This document shows, piece after piece, positions 1-8,296 of a stretch of DNA of 64,000 nucleotides (position 1 is the first letter of the stretch; every line of letters starts with the position of its first letter). Origin of the DNA: Bacteroides intestinalis. Its GTDB lineage: Bacteria; Bacteroidota; Bacteroidia; Bacteroidales; Bacteroidaceae. The stretch spans positions 558,001 to 622,000 of the forward strand of contig NZ_CABJDN010000001.1 in the NCBI RefSeq assembly GCF_902364365.1, in the 5' to 3' direction. The position numbers were made by a program, and so were the translations under genes. Below the pieces are notes generated by a model that was not told the DNA's origin, did no database searches, and was given only the letters and a program-made list of their open reading frames with translations.

Positions 1-1
1 A

Positions 2-493
2 ATGGACCCGTTGATCGACCCTTGTGTATTTGTGGATGATGACGGTCAGGCTTATATCTATAACGGTGGCGGCCAGATCTGCAAAGGCGGTAAACTGAAA
101 GACAATATGGTGGAACTGGATGGTGAAATGAAAGAAATGGAAGGCCTGGAAGACTTCCACGAAGCTACATGGATTCATAAATATAATGGAAAATACTACC
201 TCTCTTATTCCGATAACCACGATGAAAACTGGAATGACGGCGTGAAAGGTGACAACCGTATGCGTTATGCTATCAGTGATAACCCGCTCGGCCCTTGGAA
301 ATCTATGGGTATCTATATGGAGCCTACCGACAGCTATACCAATCATGGCTCTATCGTAGAATATAAAGGGCAGTGGTTTGCATTCTACCACAATAGTGCT
401 TTATCTAATCATGACTGGTTGCGCTCTATATGTGTAGATAAACTTTACTACAATGAAGACGGAACTATCCAAATGGTGAAACAAAGAAAATAA
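2..493 (+). CDS. Glycoside hydrolase family 43 protein, C-terminal part (5' end outside window)
   Basis: The reading frame is open at the left edge of the window, so this is the last 163 residues of a longer protein. The family shows in LIDPCVFVDDDGQAYIY (the GH43 'iDPsvFvDdDG' blade motif with the pKa-modulating Asp), in EATWIHKYNGKYYLSYS (the Glu is the likely general acid) and in WFAFYHN near the end. GH43 enzymes are five-bladed propellers that usually remove arabinose or xylose from plant polysaccharides. The substrate cannot be told from the fragment. It stops 8 bp before the GH30 start, so the two are probably co-transcribed. Confidence 0.9.
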   Translation: MDPLIDPCVFVDDDGQAYIYNGGGQICKGGKLKDNMVELDGEMKEMEGLEDFHEATWIHKYNGKYYLSYSDNHDENWNDGVKGDNRMRYAISDNPLGPWKSMGIYMEPTDSYTNHGSIVEYKGQWFAFYHNSALSNHDWLRSICVDKLYYNEDGTIQMVKQRK

Positions 494-501
494 GATAGTT
501 T

Positions 502-1914
502 ATGAGGTTTATAAGTCTGATTTTACTCTTCCTGCTGAGTGGAACTGTTTCAGCGCAGAAAGTCGAGTGGTATGCTACCACTCAGACTTCTCCGTGGGTG
601 AAACAGAAGGTAAAGCCGGAACGTGCAACTACCGCAGCAGAGATTGTGCTTGACCCGACTCAACGCTTACAATTGATTACGGGTATAGGTGGCTGCTTCA
701 ATGAAATGGGTTGGGATGCGCTGAATGCTTTGTCGGCTGAAGATCGTGAAACTGTTCTTCAAGCTATCTTTGGCAAAGATGGAGCTTGTTTCGACTATTG
801 TCGTCTTCCGATGGGAGCCAATGACTTTGCCATGAGTTTTTACTCTTCGGCGGATGTTGCAGGAGACTTTAATCTGGTGAATTTTAATATCGACCGTGAC
901 AGGTATATTCTGATTCCTTATATCAAAGCTGCCCGCCAGATAAATCCTGACTTGCGCATTTGGGCTTCTCCTTGGTGTCCTCCGGCTTGGATGAAGACGA
1001 ATAATCATTATGCTTCTGCGGTCCGTCCATCCGGAGAGAAAGACGTGAATGGATTGCTACCGCGTGAAGCTATAGCAGAATTCAGTACCGGTTTCCGGAT
1101 GGAAGAGGGTTATCTGAAAACGTATGCCGATTACTTTGCACGTTTTATCAAAGCTTATGAAGCTGAAGGATTGCCGCTGGAATGTATTCATGTTCAGAAT
1201 GAACCTTGTTCCAACCAGGTTTTTCCCAGTTGTAAATGGCGCACGGAAGATCTGACTTTCTTCCTGGGGCATTATCTGGGGCCGACTTTTGAGCGAGAGA
1301 ACATCAAAACTGATATTTATTTTGGAACTATCAATACATCCAATCCGGATTATGTGCGCACTGCTTTGCGGGATGAACAGGCAGCTAAGTACATTAAGGG
1401 CGTTGGTTTCCAGTGGGATGGTAAGAAGGCTATCCCGACTATCCATCGTGAATATCCTAATCTGAACCTGATGCAAACCGAGACTGAATGTGGCAACGGA
1501 GCAAACTCATGGGATTATGCTGAATATACATGGAACCTGATGAAGCACTATTTCAATAATGGTATCAATTCCTATCACTATTGGAATATGATTCTTCCTA
1601 CTCCGGGCATTAGTCCTTGGGGATGGAATCAGAATTCTATGGTATCCATTGACAAGAAGCAACAAAACGTGAAGTATAATCCGGAATTTTATCTGATGAA
1701 GCACTTAGGGCATTTTGTACAGACAGGTGCTTATAGGCTGGAAACACCGTCGGATAAGAATATGCTGGCTTTCGTTAATCCCGATGGTACGGTCAGTGTG
1801 ATTGTTGCCAATGTGACCGATATGGAAGAAACGATGAGTCTTGAGATGGGGAAACAAAAAGTTACATTGACTTTGCCTCCTCATTCTTTCCATACGGTAA
1901 GTTGGAAGAAATAA
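502..1914 (+). CDS. Glycoside hydrolase family 30 protein (glucosylceramidase-like), secreted
   Basis: 470 residues with an N-terminal signal peptide ending near SGTVSA-Q, so it is exported. The (beta/alpha)8 barrel carries the GH30 landmarks GIGGCFNEMGWDAL (about 61-74), RLPMGANDFA (101-110), WASPWCPPAWMK (154-165), the acid/base Glu in HVQNEP (E234) and the nucleophile region QTETECG (E327 or E329), followed by the small beta domain. GH30 members include glucosylceramidases, beta-1,6-glucanases and xylanases; the sequence alone does not choose. The upstream GH43 and the downstream ceramidase-like gene suggest plant hemicellulose or glycosphingolipid as substrate. A short relic of this gene lies near position 3650. 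Confidence 0.92.
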   Translation: MRFISLILLFLLSGTVSAQKVEWYATTQTSPWVKQKVKPERATTAAEIVLDPTQRLQLITGIGGCFNEMGWDALNALSAEDRETVLQAIFGKDGACFDYCRLPMGANDFAMSFYSSADVAGDFNLVNFNIDRDRYILIPYIKAARQINPDLRIWASPWCPPAWMKTNNHYASAVRPSGEKDVNGLLPREAIAEFSTGFRMEEGYLKTYADYFARFIKAYEAEGLPLECIHVQNEPCSNQVFPSCKWRTEDLTFFLGHYLGPTFERENIKTDIYFGTINTSNPDYVRTALRDEQAAKYIKGVGFQWDGKKAIPTIHREYPNLNLMQTETECGNGANSWDYAEYTWNLMKHYFNNGINSYHYWNMILPTPGISPWGWNQNSMVSIDKKQQNVKYNPEFYLMKHLGHFVQTGAYRLETPSDKNMLAFVNPDGTVSVIVANVTDMEETMSLEMGKQKVTLTLPPHSFHTVSWKK

Positions 1915-2000
1915 TCTTTTCATCCGGTATCCTGTAAGAGCTTGTTTAAATAATGCCGAGCAAAAATTAAACCGGCTCTTATATGTTGGAAAATATTTGG

Positions 2001-2033
2001 AAGCCGTTGGTAACATCTTGTTATTAACGGCTT
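2001..2033 (+). terminator. Hairpin after the GH30 gene
   Basis: AAGCCGTT at 2001-2008 and AACGGCTT at 2026-2033 are complementary, with an inner TAAC/GTTA pair around ATCTT. It lies between GH30 and the ceramidase-like gene. There is no clear T-run after it, so it may be a weak terminator or an mRNA-stabilising hairpin. Confidence 0.4.
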
Positions 2034-2096
2034 GTATAATTAATGCTCATTATACAGAATTACATAAAGTATTAACTGAATAATCATATTTTAATC

Positions 2097-3377
2097 ATGA
2101 AAAAAGTATTCCTTTTCATTCTGCTCTGTGGATGTTTCGCTCTATCGGGCACACTCAATGCTGCCGAAGGACAGCTAATGGCCGGAACGGCTAAAATCAA
2201 CATTACTCCCAAGCAGAACATCCCGCTACACGACTCTGTGTATGCACGTGCACTTGTAATGGAGATAGGTAATATGCGGGTAGCGCAGGTATCTGTCGAT
2301 CTGGTCAGTTTTCACAGCGATCGTGTGGCACAGGTTTGCAAAGAGAAATATGGCATCACGCAATTGCTGGTCTGTGCTTCGCATACTCACGAAGACCCCA
2401 ACATGGCTGATGCCAGACCCCGTGAAAAGAAACCTAATAATACCCCGTTCTTCGAAGAGCGCATCATTAAGGTAGTAGGCGAAGCAATCGGCAATATGTT
2501 CCCCGCACGTATCTCAGCAGGCACACGTACGTTCCCGCAATTGGGGTTCAATCGCCTTATTATCCGTAAAGACGGTAAGGCTCGCGAATCGTGGATAGGC
2601 GATGAACACTACAATGTAGAAAACCCCGAACGGATACCTTTCGGTCCGGTTGACCCCGAAGTAGGAGTAATTAAGGTAGAAGATATGCAAGGCAATGCCC
2701 GTGCCATTGTTATGAGTTATGCCATGCATGCAGACCTTGGTTGTTTCAGCTATGAAATTTCGGCCGACTATCCCGGATATGCTTGTAGGAAGGTGGAAGA
2801 AGCGTTCGATAACAAAGCTATCTGCCTCTTTGTAGCCGGTGGTGGCGGTAATGTAGAAGGGCTGATGATTAGTCGGCGACGCTCAGGACCCGATGATCCT
2901 ATCAAAACAGACTACAAGCCCATTCAGCGCACAGGAGAATTGCTCGGAATCGAAGTGATTAAACTTGCCAATGCACTACATGCCTCCAGTGATAACACTT
3001 CTTTCAAAATGCGTACAGACTCGTTGCAATTCTCTACTCGCGAGGACAAAAATCGTAAGGTAGATGTCCATATCGCTACATTCCTTATTAATGACTTTGC
3101 AATAGCCGTTTGCCCCGGTGAGATGTTCGTACAACTTCAATTGGAATGGAAGGAGAAAGCCAGACTGGCCGATGTGACTCCTCTCTTCTTTGGTTATACA
3201 TATGTGAAAGGACGCTCACCCGGCTATGTGGCCGATGTGCGCTCGGCGGCATTGGGAGGCTTTGGTGCCGAAGGTGGCAACCGTATACAAGTAGGAGGTG
3301 GTGAAGCCATCATCAATAAGCATTTAGAAAACTTGTATATACTCAATGACCAACGTGCGAGCATACTTATTAAGTAA
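2097..3377 (+). CDS. Neutral/alkaline ceramidase-like secreted protein
   Basis: 426 residues with a signal peptide (about 1-23). It matches the N-terminal domain of neutral (non-lysosomal) ceramidases: AGTAKINITP at the start, the zinc-ligand motif SHTHEDPN (S95-N102) and a second conserved His in SYAMHADLG (H211). True neutral ceramidases hydrolyse the amide bond of ceramide and have a catalytic Ser in an NxGDVSPN-type motif; the corresponding stretch here reads FVAGGGGNVEG and lacks it. The protein is also shorter than the usual 650-700 residues. It may act on another amide or lactone, or be inactive as a ceramidase. It lies 182 bp after the GH30 gene on the same strand. Confidence 0.8.
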   Translation: MKKVFLFILLCGCFALSGTLNAAEGQLMAGTAKINITPKQNIPLHDSVYARALVMEIGNMRVAQVSVDLVSFHSDRVAQVCKEKYGITQLLVCASHTHEDPNMADARPREKKPNNTPFFEERIIKVVGEAIGNMFPARISAGTRTFPQLGFNRLIIRKDGKARESWIGDEHYNVENPERIPFGPVDPEVGVIKVEDMQGNARAIVMSYAMHADLGCFSYEISADYPGYACRKVEEAFDNKAICLFVAGGGGNVEGLMISRRRSGPDDPIKTDYKPIQRTGELLGIEVIKLANALHASSDNTSFKMRTDSLQFSTREDKNRKVDVHIATFLINDFAIAVCPGEMFVQLQLEWKEKARLADVTPLFFGYTYVKGRSPGYVADVRSAALGGFGAEGGNRIQVGGGEAIINKHLENLYILNDQRASILIK

Positions 3378-3620
3378 AATAGGCATAACGTAATAAAGAA
3401 AATGAATGAATGATTGATAAGGATAAGGTAAGATTTCGTCCGTGTAGGTTTTTATTATAAATTACCTGCAGAAAATGATCATGTGTGCGTATTGGGAAAC
3501 TAAACTTTAGTACTTTTGCAGAGTAATTTTTTTGACTATGACGATTCATGCAAAAATCATTGGAATTGTTATAATTGATAATATATTTTCTCTATGCATA
3601 AGTAGTCATTGTGTGTACTA
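3378..3620. other. Intergenic stretch with one possible promoter
   Basis: No gene is visible. TACTTTTG at 3511-3518 fits the Bacteroides -7 consensus TAnnTTTG and has ATTG at 3491-3494, 16 bases before it, as a weak -33. If active it would transcribe the GH30 relic and the small ORF that follow. Confidence 0.3.
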
Positions 3621-3698
3621 CAGGTCTTCCCCCTGTCTATCCTTTGTGGATATCCCGAGCTTAACCTGATGCAAACTGAAATAAAATGTGGCAACAGG
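3621..3698 (+). pseudogene. Relic fragment of a GH30 gene
   Basis: Positions 3651-3698 translate as YPELNLMQTEIKCGNR and match YPNLNLMQTETECGNG of the GH30 gene at 1453-1500; 37 of 48 bases are identical and the spacing is unchanged. Weaker similarity with small indels continues upstream to about 3621. The second Glu of the nucleophile motif is changed to Lys. The remainder of the gene is absent. This is a leftover of a second GH30 copy, or of one exchanged by recombination, at the border of the accessory cassette. Confidence 0.75.
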
Positions 3699-3714
3699 AT
3701 AGACGGGTAAAGTT

Positions 3715-3930
3715 TTGGAAGAGCGACTTAAAATTAATATTGAGGAGTTAAGGAAGTTGAGGAATTTGGACACTTTTTGTGCTGATCTGGCAGAGAATAA
3801 GTCATTAAGCGAGGAAGCGTTCAGGATAGTGAAGCGCGTTCTGAAGAACCTCACCAAGCTTCAGTCGGACTATGAGGAAGAGGACGAAAAAAGAAAAAGA
3901 GAAAGGGAGAAAATTAAATATGGATTGTAA
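3715..3930 (+). CDS. Hypothetical small charged coiled-coil protein, doubtful
   Basis: 71 codons with no internal ATG; the only usable start is TTG at 3715, so this may be the tail of a broken gene. The product is rich in Leu, Lys and Glu (IEELRKLRNLDTF, ending in a run of Glu, Lys and Arg), compatible with a helix or coiled coil. I do not recognise a family. It follows the GH30 relic by 16 bp and is followed by the inverted repeat at 3970-4028. Confidence 0.35.
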   Translation: MEERLKINIEELRKLRNLDTFCADLAENKSLSEEAFRIVKRVLKNLTKLQSDYEEEDEKRKREREKIKYGL

Positions 3931-3969
3931 GAAGCAGGATAAACCATTAAAAGATGTAAATACGTAAAA

Positions 3970-4028
3970 TGTACACTTTCGATTTTTATATCATTGGGTA
4001 TGAGATGATTAAAAAATAAAAGTGTACA
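3970..4028. repeat. 59-bp inverted repeat (hairpin) upstream of the DUF3987 gene
   Basis: TGTACACTTT at 3970-3979 is the exact reverse complement of AAAGTGTACA at 4019-4028. The pairing continues inward (TTTTTATATCAT against ATGATTAAAAAAT) to a short loop. It could be a terminator for the upstream ORF, an operator for the DUF3987 gene 90 bp downstream, or a boundary of the inserted cassette. Confidence 0.6.
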
Positions 4029-4117
4029 AAAACTCAAGGGCGATTTGTTTTATTATGTTTTCCTTTACAGTGGCAGCGACAATAGTGCCTGTTGCCTGAT
4101 GCTGTAACATTGAAAAG

Positions 4118-6547
4118 ATGAAGGATACAGATCAAAAACAAATCGTAGATTCGGAATTTCCCGGTTCCGTCTCTGAATTTCCGGGCGTGCGGAGTAAAAC
4201 ATCACGTACTATTACTATTCGGGAATTTGTAGATACGGTGCGTAGCGACGGCTATTGCCGGCAGGTACAGGAGTATCGCCGGTTGAAAGCTCTGCCGGGG
4301 CATGAAGCCGAAGCACAAGCCGTAAAGGACAGAATGCCTTGTATTGTACCCGCCGGCATTTGCCGGGGAGGGCATGCGGTACAGTGTTTGTCGGTGCATA
4401 GCGGACTGCTGTGCATTGACTTGGACCATACCGGCGAACGGACACAGGAGGTGTTGGAACTGACACGCTCTTTACCTTTTACTTGTATTTCGTTTATCAG
4501 TATTTCCGGCGAGGGAATCAAAGTACTGGTTCGGGTGCGGAAAGAGGATGTGCAGAAAGATTATGCACGCCTTTATGCTGCTGTGGGTAGTATGGTGAGT
4601 ACCCATGTAGGACATCCTTACGATGAGAAATGCAAGATTCTGACTCAGCCTTGTTTTTACAGTTATGACCCGGAAGCATATTGGAATGCTGAGGCTGTGG
4701 CATTTGAAATGCCGGAGTGTCCGGCGTTACCGGATACCCCGGCAACTATTCCGCCGAAGGTTTCGGCAAACGGGCAGTCAAAGGCATTGCAGATTATCGA
4801 TCCGGGTACTTCGTCTGTAGCATGCGGGTTTATTTCCCGTTTGCTCGACGAATTTGAACGGAACAATCCCTTTCGTCGCGGCAATCGTAACGACCTTGCA
4901 CTGAAGTTGGGGCGTGTGGCAGGAGGTAAAGGTTTTTCTCTTGAAGAACTTGAAAAGTTGGTCTCCCTTTTCTCCGGACGTTATGCGTCGGGTGATTTCA
5001 CGGCTGAAGATATTCGTCAACGCGTGTTGGCTGGTTATCAGTTCGTTGGGAAGTTGCAGGAAGAAAACAAACAGCCGGATAGGGGTCAAAAAGGGGTCAG
5101 GGTCACTTATAACCCCGGCTACAGCTCCAATGAGGAAGATGCTCCGGAAGTAGTGTTGGAAAAAAATGACGATTTGCGTGCCGAGGCACCTTATATTCCC
5201 GACGATGTCTTTACCCGTCTGCCCGATTTGCTGACACGCTGCTGCCGTTATACAAGCGACAAGCGTGAGCGTGACATGGCATTGCTGGGGTGCCTGAACA
5301 GTTGCAGCGCACTCTTTCCATACGTCCGTTTCTACTATAAGAAATCGTTGTATTCACCCCATTTCTATTTGGCCAGTGTGGCTCCTGCCGGTGCGGGTAA
5401 AGGTATTCTGGGATTTACTGCTGCTTTACTGGATCCCACGCAGGAGTATTACGACCAGATACGCCGCATGAACAAGAAAGCTTATGAACAAGCCTTGCTG
5501 GGATGGGATGCGGAACAGCAGCAGGCACGACGCGAGAAACGCCTGCCGGACATCAACCTGAAACCGGAAGAGCCGAAAGCACAGTACCTTAAAATATCGG
5601 CTACCACCAGCAAGAGCCGTCTTATCGAACATCTGGCAGCAGCCGGTGAAGTGGGATGCTGCATGACTACTACAGAAATCAATACGATGATTTCCTCGCT
5701 GGGGCAGGATTGTGGCAAATATGAGGATATTCTGTGTAAGGCCGCCCATCATGAGGAAGTCTCTTCATCGTACAAGATAGATGGCGATCCGATAGTGGTG
5801 CAGCATCCGCATCTGGCACTCAATATCGCCGGTACTCAAGAGCAGTTCCTCGTCTTTTTCCGTTCGCTCGAAGTGGGGCTTTTTTCCCGTTTCGCATTCT
5901 ACACCCGGCAGCAAAACCCACAATGGGAATCGTGTGCTCCGGGTGATGAAGAGGTGGATCTTCGGCGTTACTTCCAGAGTTTGGGAAAGGAGTTGCTTGA
6001 GATGCACAAGGTACTTTTGGAGTCGCCTACGCTGGTCACTTTCAGTCTTTCACAGTGGCAGCTTCATACGGAGATGTTCAGCGAATTGCTGCGTCGTGCA
6101 TTGGTGGAGGGGCGTGATTCTTCAGGCAGCCTCATCCGCCGTGCCGGATTGTTGGGTATGCGACTGGCCGCTGTACTCACCGTTTTCCGCAAGTGGGAAG
6201 ATTACCGTTATGCCAAGGAATATGGGTGTACGGATGAAGATTTCCATACGGCAATGGATATCATTCGCACGCTGATTGAGCATAGCTTGCTGCTCAGCAC
6301 TTCGCTTCCTGATACCACTCAGCCCCCTGTCAGTATGCACCGTTTTCATCGGTTGGATGAAATTTTGTCATCTCTATCCAGGAAATTTACCTATACGGAG
6401 TTTGTTCAAACAGTGGAGAATACCGGTATGTCCGAATCTACGGGTAAACGGCTTTTACGTAAAGCGTTGAAACTTCAATGTCTTGTAAAAGAGGAGAATG
6501 GCTATCGGAAGAAACGTAAAACGGGCTCCGGGCGGGGGTATAAGTGA
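4118..6547 (+). CDS. DUF3987 protein with BT4734-type (VirE_N-like) N-terminal domain
   Basis: 809 residues, no signal peptide. The N-terminal part (about 70-190) has DLDHTGERTQ and SISGEGIKVLVRV, the layout of the BT4734/VirE_N domain, which resembles primase-polymerases. A helical segment at about 225-310 (RGNRNDLALKLGR) resembles the primase C-terminal type. The DUF3987 ATPase-like part (about 360-760) has a Walker A-like APAGAGKG around K428, CCMTTTEINTM, and LALNIAGTQEQ. A winged-helix-like tail ends the protein. Proteins of this type start a conserved Bacteroides cassette with DUF4248, HU and amidase genes; their biological role is not known to me. A replication or DNA-remodelling role is inference. 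Confidence 0.85.
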   Translation: MKDTDQKQIVDSEFPGSVSEFPGVRSKTSRTITIREFVDTVRSDGYCRQVQEYRRLKALPGHEAEAQAVKDRMPCIVPAGICRGGHAVQCLSVHSGLLCIDLDHTGERTQEVLELTRSLPFTCISFISISGEGIKVLVRVRKEDVQKDYARLYAAVGSMVSTHVGHPYDEKCKILTQPCFYSYDPEAYWNAEAVAFEMPECPALPDTPATIPPKVSANGQSKALQIIDPGTSSVACGFISRLLDEFERNNPFRRGNRNDLALKLGRVAGGKGFSLEELEKLVSLFSGRYASGDFTAEDIRQRVLAGYQFVGKLQEENKQPDRGQKGVRVTYNPGYSSNEEDAPEVVLEKNDDLRAEAPYIPDDVFTRLPDLLTRCCRYTSDKRERDMALLGCLNSCSALFPYVRFYYKKSLYSPHFYLASVAPAGAGKGILGFTAALLDPTQEYYDQIRRMNKKAYEQALLGWDAEQQQARREKRLPDINLKPEEPKAQYLKISATTSKSRLIEHLAAAGEVGCCMTTTEINTMISSLGQDCGKYEDILCKAAHHEEVSSSYKIDGDPIVVQHPHLALNIAGTQEQFLVFFRSLEVGLFSRFAFYTRQQNPQWESCAPGDEEVDLRRYFQSLGKELLEMHKVLLESPTLVTFSLSQWQLHTEMFSELLRRALVEGRDSSGSLIRRAGLLGMRLAAVLTVFRKWEDYRYAKEYGCTDEDFHTAMDIIRTLIEHSLLLSTSLPDTTQPPVSMHRFHRLDEILSSLSRKFTYTEFVQTVENTGMSESTGKRLLRKALKLQCLVKEENGYRKKRKTGSGRGYK

Positions 6548-6631
6548 CCCTGACCCTAAATTGACCCCTGTACAAGCACCGGAAACGCTTTCCGAGGTCT
6601 TTCTGGTGTTCCGATTTTTCCTGAATAAAGC

Positions 6632-6937
6632 ATGAATAATAGAAAACAGAAAAACAGTATGAATCTAAAAAAGTACACAAATACCGAAACGGTTTTTCCT
6701 GAAGAATCCGGTTCCGAGGCTCTCCGGTTTGAGGTCAGGGCATATCTGAAGTCCGACCTGGCACAACTTTATTTTCCCTGCCTTTCGTCCGAAGCGGCTT
6801 TGAGGAAGCTCCGCCGTTGGATAAACTTCAATCCGTCTCTGCATCGTGAGCTTTACAATGGCCCCGAGGGGAAGAATGACCAGCTCTTCAGCCGGCGTCA
6901 GGTAGCGATACTGGTGAAATATCTGGATGCGCCCTGA
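6632..6937 (+). CDS. DUF4248 domain-containing protein
   Basis: 101 residues from the first ATG; a second in-frame ATG at 6662 (MNLKKYTNTETVF) may be the real start. It has the DUF4248 pattern: an AYLKSDLAQLYFP segment, then LRRWINFNPSLHREL and a C-terminal FSRRQVAILVKYL helix. The arrangement looks like a small helix-turn-helix fold, so DNA binding is possible but unproven. It lies 84 bp after the DUF3987 gene and is the usual second member of this cassette. Confidence 0.85.
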   Translation: MNNRKQKNSMNLKKYTNTETVFPEESGSEALRFEVRAYLKSDLAQLYFPCLSSEAALRKLRRWINFNPSLHRELYNGPEGKNDQLFSRRQVAILVKYLDAP

Positions 6938-7106
6938 ACGGGGTGACGCGTCATAGGTAATACATCCCGCACTTGGGCTGTCAACAAGCAATGTTGTGGC
7001 GTGGAACAAGCTATGTTTCATGCCACGGCATTGCTTGTTTTTCATTATATCATTGCTTTCTGATTGAACTTCAAACGGTCACTTTTTGTGCTTTTTGGTA
7101 CAATAA

Positions 7107-7373
7107 TGAGCTAAATGATAATTTATCGGGCTGAATTTTAAGCCTGAAAGGCTTGCATTATATAGCGTAGGGCATCGCCCTACGTAATATACATCCCCAT
7201 TTTTGAGCCCTGAAAGGGCGAGATAAAGCGTGTATGCTTGATTGCGCCCTTTCAGGGCTTAAATAGAGATATACATAATCACGTAGGGCGTTGCCCTACG
7301 CTATGTAATCTCAGGCTTTCAGCCTTATAAAATCCGCGTTCGTCCGCCTTGTCCGCGTATCAATTTAGCTCAT
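7107..7373. repeat. Large nested palindromic intergenic element (MITE/REP-like)
   Basis: Two imperfect arms of nearly 100 bp (about 7136-7233 and 7238-7331) are inverted copies of each other. Each contains smaller palindromes: GCGTAGGGCATCGCCCTACG at 7164-7183 matches CGTAGGGCGTTGCCCTACGC at 7282-7301, and GAGCCCTGAAAGGGCG at 7205-7220 matches CGCCCTTTCAGGGCTT at 7245-7260. An outer pair, ATGAGCTAAATGATA (7107-7121) and TCAATTTAGCTCAT (about 7360-7373), encloses it. No ORF is inside. Similar sequences are common between genes in Bacteroidetes as far as I remember. It separates DUF4248 from the HU gene. Confidence 0.85.
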
Positions 7374-7420
7374 AACCCTACAAGAATGCACCAAACATGC
7401 CCGCTTGAAGTCTAGTTGTA

Positions 7421-7463
7421 TGACAAAGTACGACAAAGTTCGTACAAGTACATACCGGTACAT
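7421..7463. promoter_or_regulatory. Four decamer repeats in helical phase upstream of the HU-like gene
   Basis: TGACAAAGTA, CGACAAAGTT, CGTACAAGTA and CATACCGGTA follow each other at an exact 10-bp period, just upstream of the -7 element at 7497. Sites repeated every helical turn often bind a protein cooperatively on one DNA face; here that is inference. Confidence 0.4.
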
Positions 7464-7496
7464 CCCGTTTCAACCATCCCTTTTTTCTCTGCTCCG

Positions 7497-7504
7497 TACC
7501 TTTG
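7497..7504 (+). promoter_or_regulatory. Promoter -7 element for the HU-like gene
   Basis: TACCTTTG fits TAnnTTTG; it would start transcription near 7512, about 125 nt before the ATG at 7637. I see no good -33 TTTG at the normal distance, which would agree with activator dependence. Confidence 0.45.
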
Positions 7505-7636
7505 TGATGTCCTCAATGCGGGGACCCTGTGAGGAATTTCCCGGAGATAAGACGTCGCCTCTGCCATTTCTTCGCTCGATACCGATTCATACCGATTGAT
7601 AAACGAAAATTATCAATCTTCAGAAAATCAATTATT

Positions 7637-8149
7637 ATGTCAGTAACGTACAAAAAACAGTTTCGTAAGAACCCGTTCCTGAAGGACGGTTCGGGTAAGT
7701 ACTATCCCCAACTTCTGGTTTGGGGCAAGTCGGCCACCCTGAACAGTATTGCTACCCAGATGAAAGAAAGCAGCTCGCTCACTTTGGGCGACATTCAGAG
7801 TGTACTCACCAATTTTGTGAAAGCCTTGCGCAGTGAACTCTACAACGGTCGTTCCGTCAATGTCGACGGTTTTGGTGTCTTCAGCCTTTCTGCTACTACC
7901 ATAGGTTCGGCAGTCAAGAAGGATTGTCTGCCTGAGAAGATCAAGTCGGTCCGCATCAATTTCCGTGCTTCGAGTGCCATCCGTCCCAATCTGGACCCTG
8001 CTACCACCCGTGCGGAGGACCGCATCGACTTTGTCGACCTTGAAACGCAGCTTAAACGGCTGAATATGCAGGGGGCCGATGAAGAGGAAGGTGGCGGCAA
8101 CCAGGGCGGTTCCGGAGACGGCGGCATAGAAGATGATCCGCTGGGATAG
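7637..8149 (+). CDS. HU/IHF-family DNA-binding protein, large variant
   Basis: The ATG at 7637 (MSVTYKKQFRKNPF) is preferred over the upstream in-frame start at 7529, which lies only about 25 bases after the -7 element and adds an unconserved leader. The 170-residue product has an HU-like fold: SLTLGDIQSVLTNFVKALRSEL helices, then NVDGFGVFSLSA and VRINFRAS strands. The C-terminal tail is acidic and glycine-rich (EEEGGGNQGG). These long HU variants differ from the 90-residue housekeeping HU and accompany the amidase and DUF3987 genes in Bacteroides. Likely role: nucleoid or element-specific DNA binding. Confidence 0.88.
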   Translation: MSVTYKKQFRKNPFLKDGSGKYYPQLLVWGKSATLNSIATQMKESSSLTLGDIQSVLTNFVKALRSELYNGRSVNVDGFGVFSLSATTIGSAVKKDCLPEKIKSVRINFRASSAIRPNLDPATTRAEDRIDFVDLETQLKRLNMQGADEEEGGGNQGGSGDGGIEDDPLG

Positions 8150-8296
8150 GGTCTAAAGCCGGAGGCTTTGAAAATTAAAAATTAGAAATTAAAAATTAAA
8201 GAATGAAAGGCGGTGCGATGCGGGAAACCGGATACGAAGCGGTGAGGGTGCATTGCGCGGCTTATAAATCATAAATTATAAATCATAAATCTTCAC

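Noticed and set aside
2097..3377. Naming the protein a true ceramidase
   Set aside because: The catalytic serine motif is not visible, so only ceramidase-like is used.
3715..3930. A confident gene at this place
   Set aside because: Only a TTG start, no Met inside, no family; kept as a doubtful feature only.
7529..7636. Upstream extension of the HU-like gene
   Set aside because: The added 36 residues are basic and low in similarity to the family; ATG 7637 starts at the conserved MSVTYKKQ.
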